From Deltaproteobacteria bacterium (GTDB taxonomy: Bacteria > Desulfobacterota > DSM-4660 > Desulfatiglandales > HGW-15): 64,000 bases of DNA. Numbering within the stretch: the stretch's first letter is position 1; each line of letters opens with the position of its first letter. The stretch is taken from assembly GCA_020060215.1 (NCBI GenBank), contig JAGVAP010000022.1, positions 1-64,000 on the forward strand, written 5' to 3'. Made by a program: the position numbers and the translations under genes. The notes below the pieces were generated by a model. The model did not search any database. It was not told the DNA's origin and saw only the letters and a program-made list of their open reading frames with translations. This document shows positions 25,600 through 34,527 of this stretch, one piece after another.

Positions 25600-27048
25600 A
25601 TGCGTATCTTGATTATAATTAGATCGCAACAGAAAGGCTTCTTGATCAGCTTGGGCCGCAAACTCGCGAAACTCGGAAACAAGGTGAGTTTTGCTCCTAG
25701 GGATAAGGATGTGGCAGATCTAATAAAGCGTCTGGCACCTGAACTCGCCAGTGAATTGGCAGAGAGTGAAGCCTACAGCGAGATTCCGGCATCGGAAGTT
25801 CTGGATACTGCTCTTCAGGTCGAGAGTCGCTACGGTATACGTCTTTCTATGCTTCTCTCGTATGATCGGGCTCTGGGCCGTGGATATATTTTCAATGCCG
25901 ATCGTTATCCCATGATTAGCCGTGCCAAATGGGGGCACGAACAAAAGCTGACCTACATACTCAAACGGTTTGCCCAAGCAGAACGTATTTTAGATCGTTA
26001 CAACCCAGAGTTGATCCTGGGAATCTTTAAGGACGAAGTATTCAATACGGTAGCGGATGCTCGTGGGGTGTCCTACTTAAGTCCCGTTCCGATTAAACTT
26101 GGAAACCGTTTGCTGTGGTCCGATGACTCATTCATCACGAGCACTTGGTTTTTGCGGGAGTTACGACAGAACGTAAATAAGTCTGTCGGGGAATTGGCCC
26201 CGGCAGGGGAGTATGCCCAAGAGGCGGGTTCTCAGTATGCATTATCCTCGATCAGGTATACCTGGAAAGAGGTATTGCGCAATACTGTGCGGATTGTGGT
26301 AAACGATTGCAAGGCTCTGATCCGGGGTAATCGAAAGAAGGATTCGTACCCGCTCTTCGGGTGGGTTCCGAGCATCGTTCGCCGGAAACTTAATCATGAT
26401 GTTTTTCTTCGATGGGGAGTAAGGCCTGAATCAATTGCACAGAAGAGATCCGTGTATATTCCCCTGCACCTGGAGCCGGAGGTCGCGCTTTTGGCGCTTT
26501 CACCCGAGTTCAACAATTCTATGGAGATGATAAGCTGGATTTCGAAGTCCTGTCCAGCGGATGTGCTTGTTGTGATCAAAGAGCAGCCTTTGTCCTTCGG
26601 AATTCGGTCGAGGCGATATTATGAACAGTTGTTGCAGATCAGCAATGTGGTCCTTGCCCACCCGGAGACGTCAAGCTGGGAATGGATTCGGTCTACAAAC
26701 GTTACTGCAACCATAACAGGTACGGCCGCTACGGAGGCAGTAGCGTTTGGCCGCCCAGTCCTCTCTTTCGGGCGCCACCAAGCGGTAAACCTCCTACCCA
26801 CGGTTCGTTTGGCCACCGATTATGACTCTACGTCTACCGGGCTATCCGAGTTGTTAGATATGGACTTGGCCGACCCGGCGTTCGAACTTTCTAAGAGGGC
26901 TCTTTACGCCGCCCAAGCTGCTTGCTCCTTCACATTGAAGGGTTTTGAACGCACTTATAAGAACGACTCCCTTCAGGAGGAGCTGGCGGAAAAAGCCGTT
27001 TTTGAACTTACAAGGGTCATTCCACTTATAAAGAAGACTTCCACATGA
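25600..27048 (+). CDS. KpsS-like capsule biosynthesis glycosyltransferase (GT-B)
   Basis: 482 aa from ATG 25600. The end region VYIPLHLEPEVALLALSPEF, DVLVVIKEQPLSFG, NVVLAHPETSSWEWIRSTNVTATITGTAATEAVAFGRPVLSFGRHQ matches the capsule polysaccharide biosynthesis protein pattern (KpsS/LipB), a GT-B fold using CMP-activated acidic sugars. Linked to two nonulosonate pathways, it could transfer a CMP-activated sugar (inference). It has no membrane helices. It overlaps the next gene by four bases. Confidence 0.75.
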   Translation: MRILIIIRSQQKGFLISLGRKLAKLGNKVSFAPRDKDVADLIKRLAPELASELAESEAYSEIPASEVLDTALQVESRYGIRLSMLLSYDRALGRGYIFNADRYPMISRAKWGHEQKLTYILKRFAQAERILDRYNPELILGIFKDEVFNTVADARGVSYLSPVPIKLGNRLLWSDDSFITSTWFLRELRQNVNKSVGELAPAGEYAQEAGSQYALSSIRYTWKEVLRNTVRIVVNDCKALIRGNRKKDSYPLFGWVPSIVRRKLNHDVFLRWGVRPESIAQKRSVYIPLHLEPEVALLALSPEFNNSMEMISWISKSCPADVLVVIKEQPLSFGIRSRRYYEQLLQISNVVLAHPETSSWEWIRSTNVTATITGTAATEAVAFGRPVLSFGRHQAVNLLPTVRLATDYDSTSTGLSELLDMDLADPAFELSKRALYAAQAACSFTLKGFERTYKNDSLQEELAEKAVFELTRVIPLIKKTST

Positions 27049-27935
27049 AGGGTATAGAAGAACCGGCCTTTGGGAAATTGAATGAATCGGATAAGCTCCG
27101 GATAGAAGCCGAACGAACAAGGATTCTACATTGTTCTGAGCCAGTAACTGTAAAAGAGATGAAGGAATCACTGCATCGGCTCGGAGTCAAGACAGGAATG
27201 ACCTTGCTGCCCCACATCAGTCTGAGCTCGATCGGATGGGTTTGCGGAGGAGTTCAGGCTATTCTTCAGACTTTGATGGGATCCGTGGGACAGGAGGGGA
27301 ATCTGCTCTTTCCCAGCTATACCGGATACAATACCGATCCGGCGACGTGGAAATATCCTCCCGTTCCCGAAAGTTGGTGGGAAGCGATCCGCCAGCATTT
27401 ACCCGCTTATGAAAAAAAGATGAGCCCTCCTTCGGGGATGGGCAAGGTGGTGGAAGGATTCAGGAGCGCTCGTGGTGTTAAAAGGAGCAATCATCCAAGA
27501 AGTTCCTTTTTGGCTTGGGGTCGAAATAGCTCCTATCTGGTCTCCTATACCGGCTATGACTTTCCTTTTGGCGATAACGGCCCCCTAGGAAGAGCTTATG
27601 AACTCGATGCTCAAATCCTCATGATCGGAGTGAATTATACGATAATCAACAGTCTGTACCTGGCGTATTTCCTTGCCGAAATAGAAAAGCCAGTTGAGAT
27701 CTGCCGTTCCGCGGTCATGAAGAAAGGGAAACGACAGTGGGTCACCTATAAGGATTATCCAAGGAATACGCGGTTGTTCCAAGATATATGTGAATCGTTC
27801 ATCAGAGGCGGAAAGTCGCAGCAATGTTTACTGGGCAAAGCAAATTGCCTGCTGATCTCGCAAAGACAACTAGTGGACTATGCGAGAAGATGTTTGGAGG
27901 AAAGGCAAGCAGACCTGAGGGAGAGGAATGATTAG
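27045..27935 (+). CDS. AAC(3)-family N-acetyltransferase-like protein
   Basis: 296 aa. LLPHISLSSIGWVCGGVQAILQTLM (~53-77), NLLFPSYTGYNTDPATW (~85-101), FRSARGVKRSNHPRSSFLAWGR (~140-161) and FGDNGPLGRAYELDAQILMIGV are diagnostic of the aminoglycoside 3-N-acetyltransferase fold (Antibiotic_NAT). In polysaccharide loci such proteins likely acetylate amino sugars rather than antibiotics; the VPESWWEAIR segment and context fit that. It is translationally coupled to the KpsS-like gene. Confidence 0.8.
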   Translation: MKGIEEPAFGKLNESDKLRIEAERTRILHCSEPVTVKEMKESLHRLGVKTGMTLLPHISLSSIGWVCGGVQAILQTLMGSVGQEGNLLFPSYTGYNTDPATWKYPPVPESWWEAIRQHLPAYEKKMSPPSGMGKVVEGFRSARGVKRSNHPRSSFLAWGRNSSYLVSYTGYDFPFGDNGPLGRAYELDAQILMIGVNYTIINSLYLAYFLAEIEKPVEICRSAVMKKGKRQWVTYKDYPRNTRLFQDICESFIRGGKSQQCLLGKANCLLISQRQLVDYARRCLEERQADLRERND

Positions 27936-28089
27936 ATCTTGAATCCCAAAGCGAGGGGGTAGATGATGGGTCCGGATGCAGAGGGATTATGGCATACACG
28001 ATTCCGAAGAATCGTGGAGAGCTCCTGTATGCAGATAACTTGGTGCTATGGGGGTGGCTTCAGGAAAAAATGGATGGAGAGAACTTCAG
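27936..28089. other. Spacer before the second nonulosonate block
   Basis: A short hairpin CGATTCCGAAGAATCG lies near 28000 but has no T tract, so it is unlikely to be a terminator. No gene is seen. The following genes rise sharply in GC content from about 28370. Confidence 0.35.
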
Positions 28090-28806
28090 GTGAGCAGAAA
28101 CTTGACCTGGGCCGTGATCACAGCACGCGGAGGGTCTAAGTCCATCCCACGAAAGAACCTTGCCTGCGTTGGCGGGAGACCATTGATTGTTTGGACGATT
28201 GAGGCCGCTATGGGGTCATCTTCAGTGAACCGCGTGATCGTGTCGACAGACGATGAGGAGATCGCCAGTATATCGAGGCATTGGGGTGCGGAAGTGCCTT
28301 TTCTTCGACCAGCCGAGCTTGCAGAAGATGATTCCCCTCATGTCCCCGTTCTCCTCCACGCGGTCGAATGGTTGAAGGCGCACGAAGCCGTGACCCCCGG
28401 CCACGTGCTCCTGCTCCAGCCGACGCTTCCCCTGAGATCGAGCCGGGACATCGATGGGGCCGCCGACCTGCTCAGAGAGAAGGATGCCGATTCGGTCGTC
28501 GGCGTGTGCGAGGCCCCGAGCCACCCCTATCTCACGAAGAAGCTCGGGCCTGACGGCAGGCTGGAGGACTTTGTCCCGGCCCCGGCCGGTTATCTTCGGC
28601 GCCAGTCCTTGCCGCCGGCCTACGCCATCAATGGCGCCATCTATCTCGTCCGGACGGACGTCCTCCTCCGGAAACGCTCCTTCTACACAGACCGAACGTA
28701 CGGCTACGTCATGCCACCGGAAAGATCCATCGATATTGACACTCCGTGGGATCTCTATCTGGTCGATCTGATCCTGAAAGACAGGGGCCACCATGGAGAG
28801 CTTTGA
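28090..28806 (+). CDS. CMP-nonulosonate (neuraminate/legionaminate type) synthetase, NeuA-like
   Basis: 238 aa from GTG 28090; the frame opens earlier at ATG 28048 but NeuA proteins begin just before AVITARGGSKSIPRKN, the nucleotide loop. VIVSTDDEEIASI, DDSPHVPVLLHAVEWL, LLLQPTLPLRSSRDID and the YAINGAIYLVRTDVLL segment are standard. It activates a nonulosonic acid to its CMP form. The end overlaps neuB by 14 bases. The first third has moderate GC, while from about 28370 GC is clearly higher through 31670, suggesting a composition boundary inside the gene. Confidence 0.86.
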   Translation: MSRNLTWAVITARGGSKSIPRKNLACVGGRPLIVWTIEAAMGSSSVNRVIVSTDDEEIASISRHWGAEVPFLRPAELAEDDSPHVPVLLHAVEWLKAHEAVTPGHVLLLQPTLPLRSSRDIDGAADLLREKDADSVVGVCEAPSHPYLTKKLGPDGRLEDFVPAPAGYLRRQSLPPAYAINGAIYLVRTDVLLRKRSFYTDRTYGYVMPPERSIDIDTPWDLYLVDLILKDRGHHGEL

Positions 28807-29842
28807 GATAGGCGGCAGAAGGATCGGGGCAGGAGAGCCTTGCTTCGTCATCGCCGAGGCGGGCGTTAACCACAACGGCGATATCCGACTGGCCAAGCGG
28901 CTGGTGGATGCCGCCTCCAGCGCAGGGGCGGACGCCGTAAAATTTCAGACCTTCAAGGCATCGAGCCTGGTCACCGCAACAGCACCGAAGGCCGAGTACC
29001 AGAAGGCGTGCGCCGGGAGCGAGGAGACGCAGGAGGAGATGCTCAGGCGGCTGGAGCTCCCGTTGGAAGGGTTTGCGGAATTGGAGAGTTGCTGCCGCGA
29101 TCGCGGGATCCTCTTCCTCTCGAGCCCCTTTGACCCCGACAGTGCGGATCTCCTCCACCGGCTCCGGGTGCCTGCCTTCAAGATCGGCTCAGGCGAGGTC
29201 ACCAACTGGCCGCTCTTGGAGCACGTGGCGAGGCTCGGAAAGCCGGTGTTGCTCTCCACCGGTATGTGCTACCTCAGTGAAGTGGAGGAGGCGGTACGGG
29301 TGCTCATGTCGGCAGGGTGCAGACAGGTCATACTCCTCCATTGTGTCTCGAACTATCCAGCTGATCCATCCCATGTGAATCTCCGTGCCATGCAGACCAT
29401 GCAGATCGCGCTGCAGCTCCCCGTAGGATACTCCGACCACACGCTAGGGATCGAGGTGGCCCTGGCCGCAGTCGCTGCAGGGGCCGTAGTGATTGAGAAG
29501 CATTTCACACTGGAACGGGGAATGCAGGGGCCGGATCACCAAGCCTCCCTCCAGCCGGGCGAACTAACTGAGCTTGTCAAGGCGATCCGCCGGGTGGAGT
29601 CCGCCATGGGTCACGGGCGGAAGGAGCCGGCCCCCACGGAGCTGGAGATGGCCGCCGTGGCTAGGAAGAGCCTTGTCGCAGCGCGGGACATCCCGGCCGG
29701 CGCCACCCTGACGGAAGACGCGATCGCGATCAAAAGGCCGGGGACCGGTCTCCCGCCCGGGGCCCAGAAGTATGTGGTCGGGAGAACGGCTGTAAGAAAA
29801 ATTGCTCAGGGCTCCATCATCACCCTGGACGTGCTGGCATGA
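28793..29842 (+). CDS. N-acetylneuraminate/legionaminate-type synthase (NeuB family)
   Basis: 349 aa. CFVIAEAGVNHNGDIRLAKRLVDAA (~17-41) with the conserved NHNG, GADAVKFQTFKA, FKIGSGEVTNWPLLEHVARLGKPVLLSTGMCYLSEVEEAV, LLHCVSNYPADPSHVNLRAM and GYSDHTLGIEVALAAVAAGAVVIEKHFTL are NeuB signatures. A C-terminal SAF domain (SLVAARDIPAGATLTED...GLPPGAQKYVVGR) follows. NHNG and VKFQTFKA favour the neuraminate/legionaminate class over PseI, in contrast to the paralogue at 15796. High GC. Confidence 0.9.
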   Translation: MESFEIGGRRIGAGEPCFVIAEAGVNHNGDIRLAKRLVDAASSAGADAVKFQTFKASSLVTATAPKAEYQKACAGSEETQEEMLRRLELPLEGFAELESCCRDRGILFLSSPFDPDSADLLHRLRVPAFKIGSGEVTNWPLLEHVARLGKPVLLSTGMCYLSEVEEAVRVLMSAGCRQVILLHCVSNYPADPSHVNLRAMQTMQIALQLPVGYSDHTLGIEVALAAVAAGAVVIEKHFTLERGMQGPDHQASLQPGELTELVKAIRRVESAMGHGRKEPAPTELEMAAVARKSLVAARDIPAGATLTEDAIAIKRPGTGLPPGAQKYVVGRTAVRKIAQGSIITLDVLA

Positions 29843-31008
29843 GAACGATCGGCGTTGTGACCGTGGCGAGATCCGACTATGGGATTTACCTGCCCCTGCT
29901 CCGCAGGGTTCGCGCGGACGAGAGGCTGCGGCTCCACCTCATCGTCTCGGGCATGCACCTTTCCCCCCAATACGGCCTAACTTGCCGGAACATCGAAGCG
30001 GACGGGTTCGAAATAGCGGAACGGGTGGAGATGCTCCTCTCTTCGGATACGCCCGAGGCCGTGAGCAAGTCCATGGGTCTCGGGGTTATCGGGTTTTCCC
30101 AGGCCTTCGCCCGCTTCAAGCCGGACATCCTGGTCGTTCTGGGGGATCGGTTCGAGATGTTTGCCGCAGCGCTTGCGGCCCTCCCCTTCAAGATCCCCGT
30201 GGCCCACATTCATGGGGGGGAGCTGACCGAGGGGGCCATAGACGACGCCCTGCGGCACGGGATGACCAAGCTCAGCCACCTCCATTTCGTGAGCACGGAA
30301 CCCCATGCGGAAAGGGTGGTTCAAATGGGCGAGGAGCCCTGGAGGGTCGTCGTGAGCGGCGCCCCCGCCTTGGACCATCTCCACGGGATCAGGCTCCTGA
30401 CAAAGCAGGAGCTGGAAGCCAGGCTCGGGATCCGCATGGATCCGCCCCCCCTTCTGGTGACCTTCCATCCCGTGACCCTTGAAGCGGAAAGGACGGAAGT
30501 GTATGTGGAGGAGCTGCTGGCGGCGATCGGCCGGTGCGGCATGCCCGTCCTCTTCACCATGCCCAACGCCGACACCGGGAACCAGTGCATCACCCGGCGG
30601 GTCAGGGAGTTCTTAGAGACCCACCCGGGCTCCTGCTGGGCGGACAACCTCGGGACAGAGGCCTACTTCAGCCTCATGGCCCTCTCTTCGGCCATGGTAG
30701 GGAACTCCTCGAGCGGCATCATCGAGGCCCCTTCCTTCTGTCTCCCGGTGGTGAACGTCGGAACCCGACAGCGCGGGCGGACACGGGCCGCGAACGTGAT
30801 TGACGTGGGGTACGGGAGAGGGGAGATCGAGGAGGCGATCCGCCGCGCAGTAAGCCCCGGATTCCGGGACAGCTTGAAGGGCCTCGTCAACCCATATGGC
30901 ACAGGGCATGCGGCGCAGAGGATCTTGGAGGTTCTGAACCGGACAGCACTCGATGACAACCTCCTGCTCAAGAGGTTTCATGACGTTCACGCCGACAGTG
31001 GCCGGTGA
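29839..31008 (+). CDS. Hydrolysing UDP-sugar 2-epimerase (NeuC/LegG family)
   Basis: 389 aa. TVARSDYGIYLPLLRRV (~8-24), PDILVVLGDRFEMFAAALAA (~95-114), VAHIHGGELTEGAIDDALRHGMTKLSHLHFVS (~120-151), LVTFHPVTLE and SAMVGNSSSGIIEAPSFCLPVVNVGTRQRGR (~282-312) are diagnostic. NeuC produces ManNAc; LegG produces 2,4-diacetamido-2,4,6-trideoxymannose. The sequence alone does not separate them by eye. The start overlaps neuB by four bases. Confidence 0.9.
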   Translation: MRTIGVVTVARSDYGIYLPLLRRVRADERLRLHLIVSGMHLSPQYGLTCRNIEADGFEIAERVEMLLSSDTPEAVSKSMGLGVIGFSQAFARFKPDILVVLGDRFEMFAAALAALPFKIPVAHIHGGELTEGAIDDALRHGMTKLSHLHFVSTEPHAERVVQMGEEPWRVVVSGAPALDHLHGIRLLTKQELEARLGIRMDPPPLLVTFHPVTLEAERTEVYVEELLAAIGRCGMPVLFTMPNADTGNQCITRRVREFLETHPGSCWADNLGTEAYFSLMALSSAMVGNSSSGIIEAPSFCLPVVNVGTRQRGRTRAANVIDVGYGRGEIEEAIRRAVSPGFRDSLKGLVNPYGTGHAAQRILEVLNRTALDDNLLLKRFHDVHADSGR

Positions 31009-31014
31009 GGGGGC

Positions 31015-31671
31015 ATGAAGGGCAGATTCTTCTGTGTCGTTCTCGGCGGGGGCGGGCACGCCTCTGTGTTGATCGAGATCCTCAAGACCCGTGAAGAGCG
31101 GGTGAGGGTCGCCGTTGTAGACGCGGACCCTGCCAAGTGGGGACGGAGCATTCTGGGAGAGGAGATCCGCGGTGGGGACGAGCTGCTCGCGGAGCTCGTA
31201 AGAGAGGGGGCAAACCGGTTCGTCGTCGGATTGGGAGGGGTTACGGACAACCGCCCGCGGAAACGCCTCTTCGACCTGGGCATGGCAAGCGGGCTGAAGC
31301 CCGTGAACTTGACCCATCCCTCAGCCGTCTGCTCCAGGTACAGCCGGGTGGGGGAAGGGAGCGTGATCCTGCCCGGGAGCGTGATCAATGCGGGCGCGGT
31401 CGTCGGGATCAATGTGATCGTCAACAGCGGTGCCATCGTGGAGCATGATTGCGTCATTGGGGATCATGCCCACATTGCAACAGGGGCGAGGCTCGCCAGC
31501 ACGGTCCGGGTGGGGGCGTGCGCGCATGTGGGGCTGGGGGCTTCGGTGAAGCAGGAGGTCTCCATCGGGGAAGGGGCGGTCATCGGGGCGGGGGCGGTCG
31601 TCCTCAGGGACGTGCCGCCGCATGCGGTGGTCGCCGGGGTCCCAGCACGATTTCTAAGGATGTGTGAATGA
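31015..31671 (+). CDS. NeuD/PglD-like sugar O/N-acetyltransferase
   Basis: 218 aa. The N-terminal Rossmann-like FCVVLGGGGHASVLIEIL (5-22) precedes a left-handed beta helix (YSRVGEGSVILPGSVINAGAVVGINVIVNSGAIVEHDCVIGDHAHIATGARL, ~103-154) with catalytic His in EHDC. It ends GVPARFLR. NeuD O-acetylates sialic acids; PglD/LegH-type enzymes N-acetylate amino sugars. Its place at the end of the neuA-B-C block fits a nonulosonate modification. Confidence 0.86.
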   Translation: MKGRFFCVVLGGGGHASVLIEILKTREERVRVAVVDADPAKWGRSILGEEIRGGDELLAELVREGANRFVVGLGGVTDNRPRKRLFDLGMASGLKPVNLTHPSAVCSRYSRVGEGSVILPGSVINAGAVVGINVIVNSGAIVEHDCVIGDHAHIATGARLASTVRVGACAHVGLGASVKQEVSIGEGAVIGAGAVVLRDVPPHAVVAGVPARFLRMCE

Positions 31672-31842
31672 ACAGGTTATTGTGGAGCCCGAATTTGCCG
31701 TGTGACGGTGAGTACTTGGAGCAAACAGCATTCGAATTTCGTCGACGACTTCCGACAAGACCTCCACCCTCAGAACGACTGGAATATTGAATCTCCCAAG
31801 ACGAGTAGGATTGATTGATGACTCTCGGGAAGTGAGGCTCGA

Positions 31843-32928
31843 ATGAATGGTATGCGAGTAGAGATCTCTACATTATGTATTTCCAAAGACACCTCTATTC
31901 GGGATGCAATTGCGTGCATAGATCGTAATGGGAACCAGATTGCGCTGGTTGTCGATGAGGAAGGAAGACTTATTGACACCATAACCGATGGTGATATCAG
32001 GAGGGCCATCCTTTCTGACTTTGACTTGAGTACATCAGTATCGGTGTTAAAGGACAGAAAAACAGGTACACCCTATCCTCAGCCTGTGTGGGCTCCGGTT
32101 GGAACCAATACATCAGATTTATTATTACTCATGAATAATCGAACAGTGCGACAGGTGCCTCTCCTTGATGAGAAGGGACGAGTCGTCGATTTGGTCACCA
32201 TGCGTGATTTGGTGCAAAACGAATCACTGCCGCTTCAGGCCGTAATCATGGCTGGAGGATTGGGGACAAGACTTCGCCCTTTAACGGAGAGCATTCCTAA
32301 AACCATGTTGAGGGTTGGAGGCAGACCTCTTCTGGAATCGATCGTTACTCAGTTGCGTGATGCAGGAATATCCAGAGTCAATTTGACTACCCATTACAAG
32401 GGCGACATCATTGTCGATCATTTCAGAGATGGAAGTAAATTCGGAGTCGAGATCCGGTATGTAAAAGAGGATCAGCCTCTGGGAACAGCCGGCGCCTTGA
32501 GCCTCCTTGAAGCTACCGATGAGCCCTTGCTCGTAATTAACGGAGATATCCTGACACAGGTCGACTTCCGCGCTATGCTGGACTTCCATACGGATCACCA
32601 CTCCGATATGACCGTTGCCGTGCGGATTCACGAATACCAGATACCCTACGGGGTCATCTATTCAGAAGGAATCAGAGTGACTGGAGTAAAAGAGAAACCA
32701 GTCATAAGAGAACTAATTAGCGCAGGGATTTACCTCATGAATCCAGAGGCTTGTCGTAGCATACCCAATGGGCAATCATATGATATGACTGACTTGATCA
32801 ACAGACTCGCAAGTCAAGGGAAGCGAGTAATCAGCTTCCCGGTAAGGGAATACTGGTTGGATATTGGTCGAATCGGTGATTATGAAAGAGCACAGAAGGA
32901 GTATTATAAGGTCTTTAGAAACGAATGA
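31843..32928 (+). CDS. CBS-domain nucleotidyltransferase (PtmE-like)
   Basis: 361 aa. Two CBS modules occupy ~5-125 (NQIALVVDEEGRLIDTITDGDIRRAIL and VRQVPLLDEKGRVVDLVTMRDLV). A nucleotidyltransferase domain follows from ~130 (AVIMAGGLGTRLRPLTESIPKTMLRVGG; LLVINGDIL). This architecture is that of Campylobacter PtmE, which makes GDP-glucosamine for legionaminic acid, so it supports the legionaminate reading of the preceding block, although homologues also occur with neuraminate genes. GC content falls again here, and the gene begins after a 170-base spacer. Confidence 0.82.
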   Translation: MNGMRVEISTLCISKDTSIRDAIACIDRNGNQIALVVDEEGRLIDTITDGDIRRAILSDFDLSTSVSVLKDRKTGTPYPQPVWAPVGTNTSDLLLLMNNRTVRQVPLLDEKGRVVDLVTMRDLVQNESLPLQAVIMAGGLGTRLRPLTESIPKTMLRVGGRPLLESIVTQLRDAGISRVNLTTHYKGDIIVDHFRDGSKFGVEIRYVKEDQPLGTAGALSLLEATDEPLLVINGDILTQVDFRAMLDFHTDHHSDMTVAVRIHEYQIPYGVIYSEGIRVTGVKEKPVIRELISAGIYLMNPEACRSIPNGQSYDMTDLINRLASQGKRVISFPVREYWLDIGRIGDYERAQKEYYKVFRNE

Positions 32929-32961
32929 ATAGAAAGAGATGATGGAATTAAGGAAAGAATT

Positions 32962-34485
32962 ATGAAAGTTCTCTTTATTGATCCCCCTGCGCCTCTAATA
33001 CCGAAAAAGAATAGGCCGGGTGTGAATTTAAACCTAGGTATCGCTACTTTAGTGCCTCACCTGCTGAATAATGGACACAGAGTAAGCCTCTATGACATGG
33101 TGAATCATCATGCCAATTTGGATCGTGGGCGTCTCAAAACTGCGATTAATCGTGGCTTGCCTGATGTAATCTGTATACCGCTTCTTAATGCACAATATCT
33201 GAGCGGGATTGAGATCATCAAATGGATAAAGAAGCAAATAGACATTCCTATCATAGTAGGTGGTGCCGAAGCAACTGGAGTGGGAGAGCGGGCTTTTGTG
33301 GACTCGGCGTACGATATAGATTTCCTGGTTTTGGGGGAAGCGGAGGAGTCACTGAGAAGGCTCCTCGGATGTATAGAATGTGGTAACTTGACCGGGGTGC
33401 GCGAGATTCCGGGACTCTTGATCAATGAAAATGGGAGTGTCTCGCGCACCGCCCCTTCTCAGTTGGTAAGAGACTTAAGTGCTTACCCTTTTCCTGACTA
33501 CGAGATATTTGGTGTAAAGAGATTCAAGGTCCTTAAGATTCTGGGAAGCAGAGGGTGTCCCTACAATTGTTCATTTTGTTTTTCCTATCTCGGGAGAACT
33601 TGGCGGGGGAGAAGACCAGACAATATAATAGAGGAAATCCAGGTTGCCAGAGAAAGGTATGGTATTGAGAGCTTCCGATTTATTGATGCAAATTTCAATT
33701 ATGATATTGAGTGGACCCATGGGGTGTGCGACGCGATTCTAAATTCCGGTTTAGGGGGAATTCCTTGGGAGAGCGGTGGAATTCGGGCTGATCGACTGAC
33801 TGACGACCTTTGTAGGCATATGGTCGAGGCGGGCTGCAGGAGCATAGCGATTGGAGTTGAAACGTTGCACCCCGAACCTTTTAAGCTCATCCGAAAGGGA
33901 GAGACGCTTGAACAGATTAAGCAAGGTGTTGCCACGGCAGTGAAATACTTCGACAGCGTGAAGGCCTTCATGATCATTGGGCTGCCTGGGGACACTATGG
34001 CGAAAAGCTTCTTTACGTACAAAGAGGCTAGAAAACTGGGCCCCAGGAGCAAGCTTCACCTCTCCTACGCGATTGCGGTTCCATATACTGGAACAAGAAT
34101 GGAGAAGTGGGTGGATGAAAACAGTACAATCCTTGGAAGCAGTCACCTCAATTATACCCGAAATGAACTTGCGCTGGATCACGGTGTTGCCTTTGAAACC
34201 GTTGATTTTACGGCAAAGGAACGTAAGAAAACCTTTCGAATACTGAATACAAGGGAGTTCAGGTACGCTTCGCGGTCGCGAAAACACCGCATGTTAACAC
34301 CGCTTCTTTGGGGAAGAGATGCGGTTCTTTGCGATCCGCTGAATATGCATAGGCATTTAAGGCACATCCTCAAGACGGTGATGACGGAATTCCGGACCAC
34401 GGAACAACCGGAAAATAGTGCCGCTGTTATGCCTGACATTGAATACGAAAGGATTCCCGATGGAACATGGTCGATAGCGCGATAG
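32962..34485 (+). CDS. Radical SAM protein with N-terminal cobalamin-binding-like domain
   Basis: 507 aa. Residues ~1-150 form a Rossmann-like domain (MKVLFIDPPAPL, GIATLVPHLLNNGHRVSLYDM, IPIIVGGAEAT) of the B12-binding radical SAM type, without an obvious DxHxxG histidine motif. The radical SAM cluster motif CPYNCSFC (~200-207) follows LGSRGC. SIAIGVETLHPEPFKLIRKGETLEQIKQG and AFMIIGLPGDT are typical B12-rSAM motifs. Such enzymes methylate or rearrange unactivated carbons; in a glycan locus it may modify a sugar or lipid carrier (inference). Low GC. Confidence 0.82.
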   Translation: MKVLFIDPPAPLIPKKNRPGVNLNLGIATLVPHLLNNGHRVSLYDMVNHHANLDRGRLKTAINRGLPDVICIPLLNAQYLSGIEIIKWIKKQIDIPIIVGGAEATGVGERAFVDSAYDIDFLVLGEAEESLRRLLGCIECGNLTGVREIPGLLINENGSVSRTAPSQLVRDLSAYPFPDYEIFGVKRFKVLKILGSRGCPYNCSFCFSYLGRTWRGRRPDNIIEEIQVARERYGIESFRFIDANFNYDIEWTHGVCDAILNSGLGGIPWESGGIRADRLTDDLCRHMVEAGCRSIAIGVETLHPEPFKLIRKGETLEQIKQGVATAVKYFDSVKAFMIIGLPGDTMAKSFFTYKEARKLGPRSKLHLSYAIAVPYTGTRMEKWVDENSTILGSSHLNYTRNELALDHGVAFETVDFTAKERKKTFRILNTREFRYASRSRKHRMLTPLLWGRDAVLCDPLNMHRHLRHILKTVMTEFRTTEQPENSAAVMPDIEYERIPDGTWSIAR

Positions 34486-34527
34486 AAATGGGGAAGAGCA
34501 AGGCGCAAGAAAGGGTTATCTCCTGAA

